This document shows positions 17,514 to 25,589 of a stretch of 64,000 bases of DNA, in pieces. Position 1 is the stretch's first letter, and every line of letters starts with the position of its first letter. A model generated the notes under the pieces. That model saw only the letters and a program-made list of their open reading frames with translations. It searched no databases and was not told the origin of the DNA. The DNA comes from Xanthomonas hortorum (GTDB taxonomy: Bacteria > Pseudomonadota > Gammaproteobacteria > Xanthomonadales > Xanthomonadaceae): the NCBI RefSeq assembly GCF_002940005.1, contig NZ_MDEF01000004.1; one strand, 5' to 3'. The translations under genes and the position numbers were made by a program.

Positions 17514-19763
17514 ATGATTTCTCTTCTGCAACGCTACAACGTCGGCAGGCGCCTGACTTTCGCCTTCGGCACGTTGATCCTGTTGTCGTGCGCGCTGGTC
17601 GCCGCCGGGCTGTACACGCTGGCGCAGGCCCGCGACCGCATGGACACCGTGGTCAACCGCCATATCAAGATCATCCAGCTGACGCAGGACATGACCAACG
17701 CCAGCGCAAGCATCGCCGTGCAGGTGCGCAACCTGGTCCTAGCCGATGTCAAAGCAGACGAACAGCGCTTTGTCACACTGATCATGCAGCAACGCGCCAG
17801 CTACGATGACACCCGCAACACCTTGTATCGGTTCTCTTCTTCGCCGACCGCTACGGCCATCCGCAACAACATCGATGCCGCCAGGGCGCTTGCGCTTGAG
17901 ACCAACAAACAGGTGATCGCACTCGATGGTGCCGGCAAGGTCGACGCGGCCAAAGCACTGCTGCTGACACAGGCCGGGCCTGCGACCCAGAAGTGGCAGG
18001 ACGCACTCGCCAGCTATTCCGACCTGCAGCGCAAGCGCAGCCAGGAGGCCTATGCCGAGTCCAACGCCGCCATCGTACGTGGCCGCGCACTATTGATCGG
18101 CGGCGGCCTGGCGGTGTTGCTGTTCAGCATCATGCTCGGCTGGCTGATCATCCGCAGCCTGACCCAACCGTTGATCCGGGCCACCCGCGTCGCCAGCGCG
18201 ATCGCCGCCGGCCACCTGGACACCGACGTGCACAGCGACGCACGCGATGAAACCGGGCAGCTGCTGCAGGCGATGGGCAGGATGCAGCAACAGGTGCGCA
18301 ATCTGCTGGCCGCGCAGTCGGAGATGGCCACCCGCCACGATCAGGGCCAGATCAGTTTCCGCATGGAAGAGACGGCGTTTCCCGGCGACTACGGCCGCAT
18401 GGCGCACGACTACAACGCGCTGGTCGGCTCGCATATCGCCATCAAGCTGCGGCTGGCACACATCATGGGCCGCTACGCCATCGGCGACCTGTCCGAGGAC
18501 ATGGAAAAACTGCCCGGCGAAAAAGCCGTGCTCAGCGACACCATGGCCCAGGCCAAGATCAATCTGTCGACAATGAATGAACAGATCAAACATCTTGCCC
18601 AGGCCGCTGCCAACGGCGACTTCAGCGCACGCGGCGATGCGCAGCGCTTCCAGTACGACTTCCGGGTCATGGTGGAAAGCCTCAACACCCTGATGTCCAC
18701 CGCCGATGGCAACCTGCAGTCGCTGTCCAGTCTGCTGCAATCGATCGCTGGCGGCGACCTGAGCGTGCGTATGCAAGGCGACTTCCAGGGCGTGTTCGCA
18801 CAGATGCGCGACGACGCCAATGCCACCGCCATGCAGCTGGCGCAGATTGTCGGCGGCATCAAGCAGTCGGCCGACGCGATCAAGAGCGCCGCCAGCGAGA
18901 TCGCCGACGGCAACCAGGACCTGTCCCAGCGCACCGAACAACAGGCCGCCAACCTGGAAGAAACCGCCGCTTCGATGGAAGAACTCACCTCCACCGTCAA
19001 GCAGAATGCCGAAAGCGCCCGCCAGGCCAACCAGCTGGCCATCGGCGCGGCCGGGGTGGCGTCGCAGGGCGGCGTGATCGTCGGCAAGGTGGTCGAGACC
19101 ATGCGCGGTATCGAAACCTCCTCCAAGAGGATCGCCGACATCATCTCGGTCATCGACGGCATCTCGTTCCAGACCAACATCCTGGCGCTCAACGCGGCGG
19201 TCGAAGCGGCGCGTGCCGGCGAACAGGGCCGTGGCTTTGCGGTAGTCGCTTCCGAGGTGCGCACCCTGGCGCAGCGCTCCACCGCTGCGGCCAAGGAGAT
19301 CAAGGACCTGATCGACGATTCGGTGCAGCGCGTGACCGAAGGCTCGACGCTGGTGCACAACGCCGGCACCAACATGGACGAGATCGTCTCCAGCGTGCAG
19401 CGCGTGACCAACATCATGGGCGAAATCTCCGCCGCCTCGCAGGAGCAGTCGGCCGGCATCGAACAGGTCAACCAGACCGTCACGCAGATGGACGAGGCCA
19501 CCCAGCAGAACGCCGCATTGGTGGAAGAAGCCACCGCCGCTGCCCGTGCAATGGAGGAACAGGCAAACCAGCTGATCGAGGCGGTGGCGGTGTTCAAGAT
19601 CGACACGGCGCTGGTACAGACGCCGGTGCGCGCCGCCGCACTGCGTGCGGCAGTGACTTCCGCAGTCAAGGCCAAGGTGGCCGCTGTCAGCCATACCGCA
19701 GCGTCCAAGCCGCGTGCCGTGGTCAGCGCACCCGGCAACGAAAGCAGCTGGCAGGAGTTCTGA
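17514..19763 (+). CDS. Methyl-accepting chemotaxis protein (MCP 7), four-helix-bundle sensor, SWQEF tail
   Basis: Chemoreceptor of 749 residues starting MISLLQRYNVGRRLTFAFGT. TM1 is about 13-33, the sensor begins YTLAQARDRMDTVVNRH (nearly identical to MCP 9), TM2 about 193-213, then HAMP. The type 1 linker has YAIGDLSEDM, AANGDFSARG and IAGGDLSVRM. The tip reads DGISFQTNIL with Ser where most receptors here have Ala, a variant shared with MCP 10. The tail ends SWQEF. ATG 17514 was chosen over upstream in-frame codons because it matches the sister starts and lies downstream of the promoter. Confidence 0.94.
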   Translation: MISLLQRYNVGRRLTFAFGTLILLSCALVAAGLYTLAQARDRMDTVVNRHIKIIQLTQDMTNASASIAVQVRNLVLADVKADEQRFVTLIMQQRASYDDTRNTLYRFSSSPTATAIRNNIDAARALALETNKQVIALDGAGKVDAAKALLLTQAGPATQKWQDALASYSDLQRKRSQEAYAESNAAIVRGRALLIGGGLAVLLFSIMLGWLIIRSLTQPLIRATRVASAIAAGHLDTDVHSDARDETGQLLQAMGRMQQQVRNLLAAQSEMATRHDQGQISFRMEETAFPGDYGRMAHDYNALVGSHIAIKLRLAHIMGRYAIGDLSEDMEKLPGEKAVLSDTMAQAKINLSTMNEQIKHLAQAAANGDFSARGDAQRFQYDFRVMVESLNTLMSTADGNLQSLSSLLQSIAGGDLSVRMQGDFQGVFAQMRDDANATAMQLAQIVGGIKQSADAIKSAASEIADGNQDLSQRTEQQAANLEETAASMEELTSTVKQNAESARQANQLAIGAAGVASQGGVIVGKVVETMRGIETSSKRIADIISVIDGISFQTNILALNAAVEAARAGEQGRGFAVVASEVRTLAQRSTAAAKEIKDLIDDSVQRVTEGSTLVHNAGTNMDEIVSSVQRVTNIMGEISAASQEQSAGIEQVNQTVTQMDEATQQNAALVEEATAAARAMEEQANQLIEAVAVFKIDTALVQTPVRAAALRAAVTSAVKAKVAAVSHTAASKPRAVVSAPGNESSWQEF

Positions 19764-19770
19764 CTGAACG

Positions 19771-19800
19771 GAGCCGGCCGGCGATCGCACCGGCCGGCTC
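19771..19800 (+). terminator. Terminator-like hairpin of MCP 7 abutting the MCP 8 promoter
   Basis: Perfect arms gagccggccgg / ccggccggctc with an eight-base loop, no T tract. Its last two bases are the first two of the next promoter's -35 box. Confidence 0.65.
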
Positions 19801-19825
19801 AAGCCAAAGCAGACGCAGCCGATAG
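19799..19825 (+). promoter_or_regulatory. Sigma-28 (FliA) type promoter for MCP 8
   Basis: TCAAGCCA, 11 bases, GCCGATAG, 26 bases before the start codon. Confidence 0.7.
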
Positions 19826-19851
19826 GCTGCGTACGCCCACGAGAAACACCG

Positions 19852-22326
19852 ATGACTATTCCGCCCGCGCTTTCGCCGCAGCCTGCCCCTCTGTCACCGC
19901 GCCGCTGGAGCAGCCGCTGGGACGATTTGGCGATCGCCAGAAAGCTCGGCATCATCGGCGTCCTCGCCTTGGTGGGTATGGTCATCCCAGTGCTGCTCTA
20001 TCGCGGCAAGCTCAACGAAAGCGTGGCCATCAGCAGCAACGAACTGCGCAGCTATGCCCCGCTCGGGCAGATGCTGGGTTTGATCACCGACCTGCATGCC
20101 GCGCATGTGGACAGCGGTGCCGCCGCCAGCACCGCCGCGCAACGCGCCGATCGCGATCTGCAACAGCTGCTCGCCACCACCGCGCGCATGCCCGGTTTCG
20201 AACGCAGCCAAAAAGAATTGCTTGCCTTGCAAAAACGCCATATCGCCGGCGTTGCCGCGGAGGGTTATGCCGCACTGAGCGAGCAGGCATTTGCCGCGCT
20301 GGATGCACTCCGCGACGACAGCCAACTGGTCTACACCCCGTATATCGAGAGCTACCATCTGGTGGTGGCCACGCTGATCTACAGCCCCGATGCCACCGAA
20401 TCGCTGACCCGGCTGGACGCCGCCAACGACCCGTCGCAGGCAGCCGACAGCCGCGCCATGCTGCGCGAACAACTGGGCCAGCTCGCACGCAACCATCTGC
20501 GCTTTCGCCATGAGCTGGACAAGGCGATGAGCTTGCTGGAACACCCCGACCACGCCCTGGCGACTGCCGCCAAGACCGAAGCGGCGCGTGCAAGCGCGGC
20601 GCTGGGCGAACTGCGCAGCGCGCTCGAAGGCAGCGACGCACAGGCCGATACACACTGGAATGCAGCACTCGATGATCTCGGCCATGCCATGCAGGACCTC
20701 AGCAGCGTGTCCTTGCAAGCCTTGCAGCGCCAGTCCGAGCGTCATCTGGTTCAAGCCCGCAACGCGATGTGGCAGGCGATCGCCGGCCTCTCGGTGCTGG
20801 CCGTGCTGATCGCCGCGCTGGGCTGGTACACCTTATCCAAGCTCACCCGTAATGTGCGCCGCGCCGCCACAGTGGCCGCCAACATCGCGCAAGGCCGGCT
20901 GGACGAGCGCATCGCCGCGCCCAGCCGCGACGAAACCGGCCAGTTGCTCGACAACATGCGTCAGATGCAGGAACAGCTGCAGGCCGTGCTGGCCGCGCAG
21001 AGCGAGATGGCGCAGCGCCACGATGCCGGCCAGATCGGCTATCGCATGCAGTCCGAAACCTTCCCCGGTGCCTACGCCACCATGGTGCGCGAGACCAACA
21101 CGTTGGTCGGCTCGCACATCGCGGTGATGATGCAGTTGGCGCAGATCATGTCGCGCTACGCCATCGGCGATCTGAGCCAGGACATGGATCGCCTGCCCGG
21201 TGAAAAGGCCGTGCTCAGCGACACCATGGACACGGTCAAGGGCAATCTGGCGGCGATGAACAGCGAGATCAAGTTGCTTGCGCAGGCCGCCGCCATCGGC
21301 GATTTCAGCGTGCGTGGCGATGCGCAGCGTTTTCAATACGACTTCCGCGCGATGGTGGACAGCCTCAATCAACTGATGGCCACCGCGGACGCCAATCTGA
21401 CCTCGCTCTCCAGCGTGCTGCAGGCGATCGCCGCCGGCGATCTCACCACCCGCATGCATGGCGACTTCCACGGCGTGTTCGCGCGCATGCGCGACGATGC
21501 CAATGCCACCGTGCTGCAGTTGGCCGATATCGTCGGGCGCATCCAGCATTCCACCGACGCGATTAACGATGCCGCCAGCGAAATCGCCTCCGGCAACCAG
21601 GATCTGTCGCAGCGTACCGAGCAACAAGCGGCCAATCTGGAAGAAACCGCCGCCTCGATGGAAGAACTCACCTCCACCGTGCGCAACAACGCCGAGCATG
21701 CACGCCGCGCCAATCAACTGGTGGTTGGCGCAGCAACCGTGGCCTCGCAAGGTGGCGAGGTAGTCGGGCAAGTGGTCGGCACCATGGCCGGCATCCAGGC
21801 CGCCTCCAAGAAGATCGCCGACATCATCGGCGTCATCGACGGCATCGCGTTCCAGACAAATATCCTGGCCTTGAATGCAGCGGTTGAAGCGGCACGTGCC
21901 GGCGAACAGGGGCGCGGTTTCGCGGTGGTCGCCTCCGAGGTGCGCACGCTGGCACAACGTTCGGCCGGTGCTGCAAAAGAGATCAAGCAGCTGATCGACG
22001 ACTCGGTGAGCCGGGTCGAACACGGCAACCAGCTGGTCGGCCAGGCCGGCCGCACCATGCAGGACATCGTCGACTCGGTGCGCAGCGTCACCGAGATCAT
22101 GCACGAGATCAGCGAAGCCTCGCAGCAGCAGTCGCAAGGCATCGAGCAGGTGGGCCAGACCATCGCACAGATGGACCAGGCCACCCAGCAAAATGCCGCA
22201 CTGGTGGAAGAAGCCACCGCCGCAGCGCGTTCGATGGAAGAACAGGCGCAGCAGTTGCGCGATGCTGTCTCGGTATTTCAGTTACAGGCAGCCGCCACAC
22301 CCGCCCGGCTTGGTCGCGCCGCGTGA
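19852..22326 (+). CDS. Methyl-accepting chemotaxis protein (MCP 8), long helical sensor, divergent tip region, no tether
   Basis: Chemoreceptor of 824 residues. A proline-rich N terminus of about 25 residues precedes TM1 (about 37-55). The periplasmic region, about 56-303, is much longer than the four-helix bundles and entirely helical; it could be a NIT-type (nitrate/nitrite) sensor, but I cannot confirm that. TM2 is about 304-325, then HAMP (ANIAQGRLDERI) and a type 1 linker (YAIGDLSQDM, AAIGDFSVRG, IAAGDLTTRM). The C-terminal half of the signalling domain is the most divergent of the set (SVTEIMHEISEASQQQSQGI, where the others have RVTDIMGEISAASQEQSAGI). It ends ARLGRAA, without the pentapeptide. 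Confidence 0.92.
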   Translation: MTIPPALSPQPAPLSPRRWSSRWDDLAIARKLGIIGVLALVGMVIPVLLYRGKLNESVAISSNELRSYAPLGQMLGLITDLHAAHVDSGAAASTAAQRADRDLQQLLATTARMPGFERSQKELLALQKRHIAGVAAEGYAALSEQAFAALDALRDDSQLVYTPYIESYHLVVATLIYSPDATESLTRLDAANDPSQAADSRAMLREQLGQLARNHLRFRHELDKAMSLLEHPDHALATAAKTEAARASAALGELRSALEGSDAQADTHWNAALDDLGHAMQDLSSVSLQALQRQSERHLVQARNAMWQAIAGLSVLAVLIAALGWYTLSKLTRNVRRAATVAANIAQGRLDERIAAPSRDETGQLLDNMRQMQEQLQAVLAAQSEMAQRHDAGQIGYRMQSETFPGAYATMVRETNTLVGSHIAVMMQLAQIMSRYAIGDLSQDMDRLPGEKAVLSDTMDTVKGNLAAMNSEIKLLAQAAAIGDFSVRGDAQRFQYDFRAMVDSLNQLMATADANLTSLSSVLQAIAAGDLTTRMHGDFHGVFARMRDDANATVLQLADIVGRIQHSTDAINDAASEIASGNQDLSQRTEQQAANLEETAASMEELTSTVRNNAEHARRANQLVVGAATVASQGGEVVGQVVGTMAGIQAASKKIADIIGVIDGIAFQTNILALNAAVEAARAGEQGRGFAVVASEVRTLAQRSAGAAKEIKQLIDDSVSRVEHGNQLVGQAGRTMQDIVDSVRSVTEIMHEISEASQQQSQGIEQVGQTIAQMDQATQQNAALVEEATAAARSMEEQAQQLRDAVSVFQLQAAATPARLGRAA

Positions 22327-22601
22327 CGGCGTGAGTCCATTGCACGCGGTCTTGCATCCATCGGTCTGATGCCGCATGCCAGTACGCCGAAACAGCTAGC
22401 GTGCATCCAGGCGCACTCGGTGGTTGTTACCCGCCGTGCTCGATGCAGCACCTTCGCAGTGCTTTTTGAAAGCGTGATCACGAAGTGAATCCGCTGCCAT
22501 CGGCGCGTGTCTGGGTATCGCGCCCACCGGGCTTTCCGGGCAGGTTGTGCACATCCACGTCACTTCAATGACGGCCACCCATACGCAATGGGCCTTGCGA
22601 A

Positions 22602-22628
22602 TCAAGCGGCAAGCAAGCCGGCCGTTAC
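22602..22628 (+). promoter_or_regulatory. Sigma-28 (FliA) type promoter for MCP 9
   Basis: TCAAGCGG, 11 bases, GCCGTTAC, 170 bases before the start, giving a longer leader than the other receptors. Nothing else is recognised in the 22327-22798 gap. Confidence 0.65.
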
Positions 22629-22798
22629 AGATCCCAAGCATGCATACCTGCCCAGCACTCGGTCGCGTCGTGACGACGTATCACATGCACCGACGATCGG
22701 CTCGCTCCATGCCCAGCCTCGCGTTACCTCACCTAGTGCCCGACGCGTCCGCGCCGACGCGTCTTGCCCTTTCTTGCCAACTGCCTCGAGACCCCACA

Positions 22799-25057
22799 AT
22801 GATCGCTCTTCTTCAACGGTATAACGTCGGCAAGCGCCTGACTTTCGCTTTCGGCACGCTGATCCTGTTGTCATGCGGGCTGGTCGCCGCAGGCCTCTAC
22901 ACGCTGGCGCAGGCGCGCGACCGCATGGACACCGTGGTCAATCGCAACATCACGATCATGCAGCATGCGCAGGACATGACCAATGCCACCTCGGTCATCG
23001 CCGTGCAGTTGCGCAATATCGTGTTGCCGACCACGCAGGAAGACAATCTGCGCTTCTACGCCATCATCAAGAAGCAGCTCGAGAGCTATCAGCACACGCA
23101 CGACAAGCTGTACGAATTTTCCGCCTCGCCGCAAGCCACCGAGATCCGCAACCGGATCGACCTGGCCAGCGCAGAAGCCGCCAAGGCCAACGAGCAGGTC
23201 GCTCAGCTTGGTCTGACCGGCAAGCCCGATGAAGCACTCACGCTGCTGCTGGCAAAGGCCGCACCGGCCACCGAGCAGTGGCAGAACGCGTTGGCAGACT
23301 ATTCGGCGCTGCAGCGTCAACGCACCCTGGAGGCCTACGTCGCAACCACTGCCGAGATGGCGCGCGGCCGTGCCCTGCTGATCGGTGGCGGCCTGGCGGT
23401 GGTGCTGTTCAGCGTGTTGCTGGGCTTTTTGATCACCCGCAGCCTGGTGCGCCCGCTCACCCAGGCCACCCGCGCCGCTGAAGCGATTGCCAACGGCAAC
23501 CTCGATAACGATGTGCGTACGCAGTCCAACGACGAAACCGGCCGCCTGTTGCAGGCCATGGATCGCATGCAGGGCCAGGTACGCAATCTGATCAGCGCAC
23601 AGCTGGACATGGCCAAGCGCCACGACCAAGGCCAGATCAGCTTCCGTATGGATGCCGGCGCGTTCCCCGGCGACTACGGCCGCATGGCCAAGGACACCAA
23701 CGAGCTGGTTGCCGCACATATCGCGCTCGAGATGCAGACCATCCACCTGGTGGAGCGTTACGCGATCGGTGATCTGAGCGAAGACATGCCGCAATTGCCT
23801 GGCGAAAAGGCCGCGATCACCACGGCGATGAATCAGGTCAAGTTGAACCTGTCGACGATGAATGCGGAGATCAAGCAGCTGGCGCAGGCCGCCGCCAACG
23901 GCGACTTCAGCGCACGCGGCAATGCCGAGCAGTTCCAGTTCGATTTCCGCATCATGGTGGAAAGCCTCAACCACCTGATGGCCACTGCCGACGGCAATCT
24001 GCAGTCGCTGTCGGGCCTGTTGCAGTCGATCGCTGCCGGCGATCTCACCGCCCGCATGACCGGCCAGTACCAGGGCGTGTTCGCCCAGATGCGCGACGAC
24101 GCCAACGCCACCGCCGAACAACTGGCCGGCATCGTGGGCCGCATCCAGCTGGCCGCAAATGCGATTGGGTCGGCATCGGGTGAAATCGCCTCCGGTAACC
24201 AGGATCTGTCGCAGCGTACCGAGCAACAGGCCGCCAATCTGGAAGAAACCGCCGCCTCGATGGAAGAACTCACTTCCACCGTCAAGCAGAACGCCGAACA
24301 CGCAAGTCAAGCCAATCAGCTCGCCATCGGCGCCGCTGCCGTGGCCTCGCAAGGCGGCGATGTGGTGGCCAGGGTGGTCACCACCATGGCCGACATCCAG
24401 GGTTCGTCGAAGATGATCGCCGAGATCATCAGCGTCATCGACGGCATCGCCTTCCAGACCAACATCCTGGCCTTGAATGCCGCAGTGGAAGCGGCGCGCG
24501 CCGGCGAACAAGGCCGCGGGTTTGCGGTGGTGGCTTCCGAAGTGCGCACCCTGGCCCAGCGTTCGGCCGGTGCGGCCAAGGAGATCAAGCACCTGATCGA
24601 CGACTCGGTCAGCAAGGTCACCCAAGGCGCCACCCTGGTCGATCAGGCCGGCACCACCATGGCCGAAATCGTCGCCAGCGTGCAGCGCGTGACCAACATC
24701 ATGAGCGAGATCTCATCGGCATCGCAGGAGCAGTACGCCGGCATCGAACAGGTCAACCAGACCGTGACCCAGATGGACGAAACCACCCAGCAGAACGCCG
24801 CACTGGTGGAAGAAGCCACTGCCGCCGCACGCGCAATGGAAGAACAGGCCCAGCAGCTCACCGAAGCGGTTGCAGTGTTCAAGGTTGCCGAGCACACCGC
24901 GGTGGCGCGTCAGCTCTCTGCCATTGCCAAGGCACCGGCCAATGCCCGCTTCGCTGCGCGTCCGGCCGCACGTGCCGGCAGCGTTGCTCAGCCGCGTCGC
25001 AGCGTGACTGGCGCCTCGGCAGCAGCGGCCGACCCGAGCGATTGGCAGGAGTTCTGA
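22799..25057 (+). CDS. Methyl-accepting chemotaxis protein (MCP 9), four-helix-bundle sensor, DWQEF tail
   Basis: Chemoreceptor of 752 residues starting MIALLQRYNVGKRLTFAFGT, close to MCP 7 at its N terminus and to MCP 10 at its tail. TM1 is about 13-33, helical sensor, TM2 about 193-213, HAMP (AIANGNLDNDVRTQ). The type 1 linker has a variant third segment (LVERYAIGDLSEDMPQLPG). The tip is DGIAFQTNIL. A Tyr occurs in the later conserved block (SASQEQYAGIEQ) where the others have Ser. The tail ends DWQEF. The frame is open upstream, but ATG 22799 matches its relatives. Confidence 0.93.
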   Translation: MIALLQRYNVGKRLTFAFGTLILLSCGLVAAGLYTLAQARDRMDTVVNRNITIMQHAQDMTNATSVIAVQLRNIVLPTTQEDNLRFYAIIKKQLESYQHTHDKLYEFSASPQATEIRNRIDLASAEAAKANEQVAQLGLTGKPDEALTLLLAKAAPATEQWQNALADYSALQRQRTLEAYVATTAEMARGRALLIGGGLAVVLFSVLLGFLITRSLVRPLTQATRAAEAIANGNLDNDVRTQSNDETGRLLQAMDRMQGQVRNLISAQLDMAKRHDQGQISFRMDAGAFPGDYGRMAKDTNELVAAHIALEMQTIHLVERYAIGDLSEDMPQLPGEKAAITTAMNQVKLNLSTMNAEIKQLAQAAANGDFSARGNAEQFQFDFRIMVESLNHLMATADGNLQSLSGLLQSIAAGDLTARMTGQYQGVFAQMRDDANATAEQLAGIVGRIQLAANAIGSASGEIASGNQDLSQRTEQQAANLEETAASMEELTSTVKQNAEHASQANQLAIGAAAVASQGGDVVARVVTTMADIQGSSKMIAEIISVIDGIAFQTNILALNAAVEAARAGEQGRGFAVVASEVRTLAQRSAGAAKEIKHLIDDSVSKVTQGATLVDQAGTTMAEIVASVQRVTNIMSEISSASQEQYAGIEQVNQTVTQMDETTQQNAALVEEATAAARAMEEQAQQLTEAVAVFKVAEHTAVARQLSAIAKAPANARFAARPAARAGSVAQPRRSVTGASAAAADPSDWQEF

Positions 25058-25117
25058 TCCACGCCCCACCGCTGTCGGCAATGTGGTTTTAAGCGCGCCT
25101 CAGTGCTTCCACATCGC

Positions 25118-25154
25118 GCTTGAGACGGTTGCGCCTTGCGCAAACGTCTCAAGC
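25118..25154. repeat. Hairpin of unknown role after MCP 9
   Basis: Arms gcttgagacg and cgtctcaagc enclose a second complementary segment (ttgcgc / gcgcaa), giving a nearly perfect stem of about 17 pairs. It lies 60 bases beyond the stop codon, ahead of the true terminator. Confidence 0.6.
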
Positions 25155-25174
25155 ACGCGCTCACGCAAATCAAT

Positions 25175-25198
25175 ATCTGCATCTGCATCTGCATCTGC
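25175..25198. repeat. Hexanucleotide tandem repeat (ATCTGC)4
   Basis: Four perfect head-to-tail copies of atctgc between two hairpins downstream of MCP 9. It is short enough to vary in copy number between strains. Confidence 0.85.
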
Positions 25199-25210
25199 AA
25201 GATGTTCACC

Positions 25211-25238
25211 ACGGCACCGCTCTTGCGGTGCCGTTTTG
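25211..25238 (+). terminator. Factor-independent terminator downstream of MCP 9
   Basis: Stem acggcaccgc / gcggtgccgt with a tctt loop, followed by Ts. From here to the next promoter at 25464 nothing is recognised. Confidence 0.85.
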
Positions 25239-25463
25239 CGTTGTGCGCGACATCCCTGCCTGCACGCAACCCGCAGGCACTGCGGCAAGCGTGAAATCGC
25301 ACTTCACATCGTGCACGTGACCCCGCGCCGAGCTGGGGTCAAAACCGCCATTTACGGCTGCTTTTTCAGGGTATTCCTGACACCTCCCCACCAATTCCCT
25401 ACCCGTTCTACACATGGCGATCACGTGGCTGAGACCGGGCTTTACCAGCCAGTTCTGCTTGCC

Positions 25464-25490
25464 TCAATGCAGCGCGCCTAACGCCGTTAT
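25464..25490 (+). promoter_or_regulatory. Sigma-28 (FliA) type promoter for MCP 10
   Basis: TCAATGCA, 11 bases, GCCGTTAT, 99 bases before the start. Confidence 0.65.
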
Positions 25491-25589
25491 CTGACCGATG
25501 CATCACACAAGGCATGACGCCTGACGCAATGCTCCAGCGCTGCGTTGTACGTCCTGCCACCCCAACGGCACATCCGCTCAGGTCCCTCA

